A stretch of DNA of 38,328 nucleotides from an uncultured Bacteroidota bacterium (GTDB taxonomy: Bacteria > Bacteroidota > Bacteroidia > Flavobacteriales > Flavobacteriaceae): positions 1-38,328 of the forward strand of contig CACEGG010000012.1 of the NCBI GenBank assembly GCA_902559035.1, given 5' to 3'. The translations under genes and the position numbers were made by a program. Every line of letters starts with the position of its first letter. Within the stretch, counting starts at the first letter, position 1. Positions 35,701-38,328 of this stretch are shown piece after piece. The notes beneath the pieces are model-generated. The model was given only the letters and a program-made list of their open reading frames with translations. It was not told where the DNA came from and searched no databases.

Positions 35701-36762
35701 TGTATTTATATTATTTAGATCTTCAAAAGCTTGAGTTAATCTATTAATAAAACTTTCCTCAGCTTTTCTTAACCAAACTCTAGGGTCATAATATTTTTTG
35801 TTTGGAATATCACTTCCGTCAGGATTACCAATTTGTGATTTTAAGTATTCGCTATTAGTACTAAAATAGTCTCGAATACCAGTCATAAATGCAAATTGCA
35901 TATCTGTATCAATATTCATTTTAATAGCTCCGTAATCAATTGCTTCTCTTATTTCTTCAATTGTTGAACCTGACCCTCCATGAAAAACGAAATTGATGGT
36001 ATTGTGTTCTACATTATATTTTTTTGATATAAATTCTTGTGAATTTTTTAGGATTTTAGGTGTTAATTTTACATTTCCAGGTTTATAAACACCGTGTACA
36101 TTTCCAAATGCAGCAGCAATCGTAAATTTATCACTGATTTTGGAAAGCTCCTCGTAGGCATATGCAACTTCTTCAGGTTGAGTATATAATTTCGAATCGT
36201 CAACATCAGTGTTGTCTACTCCATCCTCTTCTCCTCCGGTAATTCCAAGTTCAATTTCTAAAGTCATACCAATTTTACTCATTCTTGAAAGATATTCTTT
36301 GCAAATAGAAATATTTTCCTCAATTGGTTCCTCAGAAAGATCAATCATGTGTGAGCTAAATAAAGACTTTCCAGTTTTTTTGTGGTGATCCTCGCTGGCG
36401 GTTAATAAACCGTCAATCCATGGTAAGAGTTTTTTGGCAGCATGATCTGTATGTAAAATAACAGGAACACCGTAAGCTTTTGAAAGTTCATGTACATGCT
36501 TAGCACCTGCAATAGCTCCTCTGATTGCAGCTCTCTGATTATCATTGTTTAATCCTTTTCCAGCATTAAAAACCGCACCACCATTTGAGAATTGAATAAT
36601 AACTGGAGCGTTCAATTTAGCGGCGGTTTCTAAAACACCATTTATTGAATTTGATCCTATTACATTAACTGCAGGTAATGCAAATTTCTTAGCCTTTGCA
36701 AGCTTAAAAATTTCTTGTACTTCATCACCTGTTGCTACGCCTACTTTTATATTGTGGTTCAT
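35692..36762 (-). CDS. fbaA: Fructose-bisphosphate aldolase, class II
   Basis: The class II aldolase is a zinc enzyme of glycolysis and gluconeogenesis. HTDHAAK (104-110) holds the catalytic D106 and metal-binding H107. FGNVHGVYKPGNVKL and FVFHGGSGS carry the other metal histidines and the substrate loops. MTLEIELGITGGEEDGV and AIKMNIDTDMQFAFM are also typical, as is the total of 356 residues for the FbaA subgroup. The gap to the neighbouring outer-membrane protein gene is 44 bases and its own promoter was not recognised with confidence. Confidence 0.95.
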   Translation of the reverse strand: MNHNIKVGVATGDEVQEIFKLAKAKKFALPAVNVIGSNSINGVLETAAKLNAPVIIQFSNGGAVFNAGKGLNNDNQRAAIRGAIAGAKHVHELSKAYGVPVILHTDHAAKKLLPWIDGLLTASEDHHKKTGKSLFSSHMIDLSEEPIEENISICKEYLSRMSKIGMTLEIELGITGGEEDGVDNTDVDDSKLYTQPEEVAYAYEELSKISDKFTIAAAFGNVHGVYKPGNVKLTPKILKNSQEFISKKYNVEHNTINFVFHGGSGSTIEEIREAIDYGAIKMNIDTDMQFAFMTGIRDYFSTNSEYLKSQIGNPDGSDIPNKKYYDPRVWLRKAEESFINRLTQAFEDLNNINTLN

Positions 36763-36806
36763 TTTAATTTTTAGTTAGGGCGCTAAATTAGTAAGAATAA
36801 TTGATC

Positions 36807-38328
36807 CTAAAAAGGATAATTTAATCCAATATTAAACACTGCCTTTTTCAGATTAAAATCAGTAAACCATCTGTCTTTGTTTTCAAGAACAGGATTGTAA
36901 GTTTTAAATCCAGTATCAAGTCTTAAAACAAAGTATCCTAAATTGTATCTCATTCCAAATCCACTACCAATAGCTAACTCATTAAAATCTTTAAAACCAT
37001 CAAAGGTTCTTTTAGAATCTTTTGTATCATCAAAGACATTCCAAATATTTCCAATATCAGTAAATATTGCCCCATCTAGTTTTCCTATTATTTTAAACCT
37101 ATATTCAATATTAAATGCAATTTTCATATTTGCTTCGTTGAACTCACTTAGAGCACCACTACTTCCAGGACCAAGTCTGTAAACTTCCCAAGCTCTATTG
37201 TCATTGGAACCTCCAGCGAAAAAAGATTTGGAAAAAGGAATACTGTTTGAATTTCCGAAAGGTGCTGCAATTCCAAAAAAGGACCTAAAAGCCAATTTAG
37301 AATTTACTCCCAATGTCCAATGTTTGATATAACCAATCTCAGTTTTTATAAATTGAGAATATGCTAACCCCAAAATCTTATTTTTACCAAATTTATTTTG
37401 AGAAACATCAAATCCGTTTGCTAAAATATCTGTTAAATTTCCAGCTAATTCTATTTTAAATTTAAATTCAGAAAAATCTTTATCAAAAATATTTTTTTTG
37501 GAGTTATTTATATAAGAATAACTAGATCCTATAATTAAATTGTTTGCAGTCAATCTATTTCGACGATCATTTATATAACTTAAAGTATTAAAATCTTCTT
37601 CGTTAACTAGACTTGGGGTTAAAATAACTTCATTGATGAAAGAATCAATTCCAGAGGGTATTATTAGTTTATTATTAGAATCAAAATAATTAATGGATGC
37701 ATTGTTTTTTAAAGCAATCTGATTTATGGTCTTGAAAGAATTTGAATAAATATTAAAATAGTTATAACTGTTTTTATTATTAACCAATTCAATATTAACA
37801 AGACTAAAACTTTTTCTACTTTCTTTAAAATCTATCCAATCATAATTTAAATTAAGTCTAAAATTTTGTCTGTCAAGTCCTATGTTATTTTGGTTTGAAA
37901 TACCTATGTTAATATAGGTTGATGGTTTGTTTTCTAAACTTATAAGGTTTTTAAATTTTGTTGGAGAAAAAAACCTAGGAAATCTTAATCTTAAATCAAA
38001 TCCGTATTCTGAAATTGTAGTATTAGCTGATTTACCAATAGTGCCTCGGGTTGTTAATTCTAATTTTTCCCCTCCTTTAAATATATTTCTATTTGTAATT
38101 GAGGTCTCAAATGCAACTCCAATATCTTCAATATTTGAATGTTTTAAGTCCAGTCCAAAACTCAATGAATATTTTTTTTGTGGAACTAAAGAGATATTAG
38201 CTTCAAGCTTATTAGTAGAATTTTTTAAATAATTAAAGCTAATGGAAGGGTATTGAAAATTATCAAAATTATTAAGTTGATTTATTGTTTTATTTCTTAA
38301 TTGTTCGTTGTAAAAATTATTTTTTTTA
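36807..38328 (-). CDS. BamA/TamA-type outer-membrane beta-barrel protein, 5' end beyond the window
   Basis: The frame is open through the window's right edge, so only the C-terminal 507 or so residues are seen; a TTG at 38165 is not a real start. The upstream part (NFYNEQLRNKTINQLNNF then LEANISLVPQKKYSLSFG) resembles the end of a POTRA-type region leading into the barrel. The barrel part has alternating strands, the RAWEVYRLGPGS loop near residue 335 of the open frame from the TTG, LDGAIFTDIGNIWN and FGMRYNLGYFVLRLDTG, and ends NYPF with the terminal aromatic residue expected for BAM recognition. It is a surface-antigen (Omp85) protein, perhaps TamA-like; its partner and substrates are unknown. 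Confidence 0.85.
   Translation of the reverse strand, partial: KKNNFYNEQLRNKTINQLNNFDNFQYPSISFNYLKNSTNKLEANISLVPQKKYSLSFGLDLKHSNIEDIGVAFETSITNRNIFKGGEKLELTTRGTIGKSANTTISEYGFDLRLRFPRFFSPTKFKNLISLENKPSTYINIGISNQNNIGLDRQNFRLNLNYDWIDFKESRKSFSLVNIELVNNKNSYNYFNIYSNSFKTINQIALKNNASINYFDSNNKLIIPSGIDSFINEVILTPSLVNEEDFNTLSYINDRRNRLTANNLIIGSSYSYINNSKKNIFDKDFSEFKFKIELAGNLTDILANGFDVSQNKFGKNKILGLAYSQFIKTEIGYIKHWTLGVNSKLAFRSFFGIAAPFGNSNSIPFSKSFFAGGSNDNRAWEVYRLGPGSSGALSEFNEANMKIAFNIEYRFKIIGKLDGAIFTDIGNIWNVFDDTKDSKRTFDGFKDFNELAIGSGFGMRYNLGYFVLRLDTGFKTYNPVLENKDRWFTDFNLKKAVFNIGLNYPF

Noticed and set aside
36804-36818. Small hairpin ATCCT-AAAA-AGGAT at the end of the outer-membrane protein gene, as a possible terminator
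   Set aside because: The stem has only five pairs, there is no T-run after it on the minus strand, and it contains the stop codon itself.
36807-38165. Outer-membrane protein starting at a TTG at 38165
   Set aside because: The same frame continues without a stop to the window edge and encodes family-like sequence, so the start lies outside.

Overview
The window is a stretch of chromosome from a low-GC member of the Bacteroidota, most probably a flavobacterium (class Flavobacteriia). GC content was judged by eye, not computed. The evidence is: a gldB-gldC gliding-gene pair; promoters of the Bacteroidota type (TTG ... TAnnTTTG) with few recognisable Shine-Dalgarno sequences; a short primary sigma factor without region 1.1; a division and cell-wall (dcw) cluster in the flavobacterial order; and neighbourhoods such as rpsO-pnp-rpoD-rpe. 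Genes are tightly packed. No gap exceeds 300 bases, and the longest gene-free stretch (9719-9939) is the control region of the dcw operon. I saw no phage, insertion sequence, CRISPR array or obvious transferred island.

Layout. 1-6250 (+): the 3' part of aroA, then queA, rlmN, a long-chain polyprenyl diphosphate synthase and dnaG. 6252-9718: nadE (-), the gldB-gldC pair (+), then engB and an alpha/beta hydrolase (-), with convergent ends that nearly touch or overlap. 9875-25489 (+): a MraZ-type operator and promoter, then mraZ-rsmH-ftsL-ftsI-murE-mraY-murD-ftsW-murG-murC-ftsQ-ftsA-ftsZ-yqeY, followed by tRNA-Arg. 25504-29501: a DUF2141 protein and three exported hydrolase-like proteins (a PHP-domain phosphoesterase, a GH123/DUF4091 glycosidase-like protein and a DUF1080 lipoprotein). 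29496-38328 (-): anmK, rpe, the primary sigma factor, pnp, rpsO, accD, class II aldolase, and the 3' part of a BamA/TamA-type outer-membrane protein that runs off the window.

How the genes work together. The dcw cluster supplies the lipid II pathway (MurE, MurD, MurC, MraY, MurG) and the divisome (FtsL, FtsI, FtsW, FtsQ, FtsA, FtsZ). MraZ probably represses the whole unit through three AAAGTGG direct repeats placed on its promoter. AnmK recycles peptidoglycan fragments. Most of the remainder is core metabolism and RNA or protein synthesis.

The most notable observations are not a new system. The conserved 3' end of ftsA (its membrane-targeting helix) and the conserved 5' end of ftsZ are both displaced out of frame by one extra A in poly-A runs 137 bases apart. 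The MraZ operator is unusually clear. DnaG and AccD have both lost all their zinc ligands. I found no convincing previously undescribed multi-gene system.
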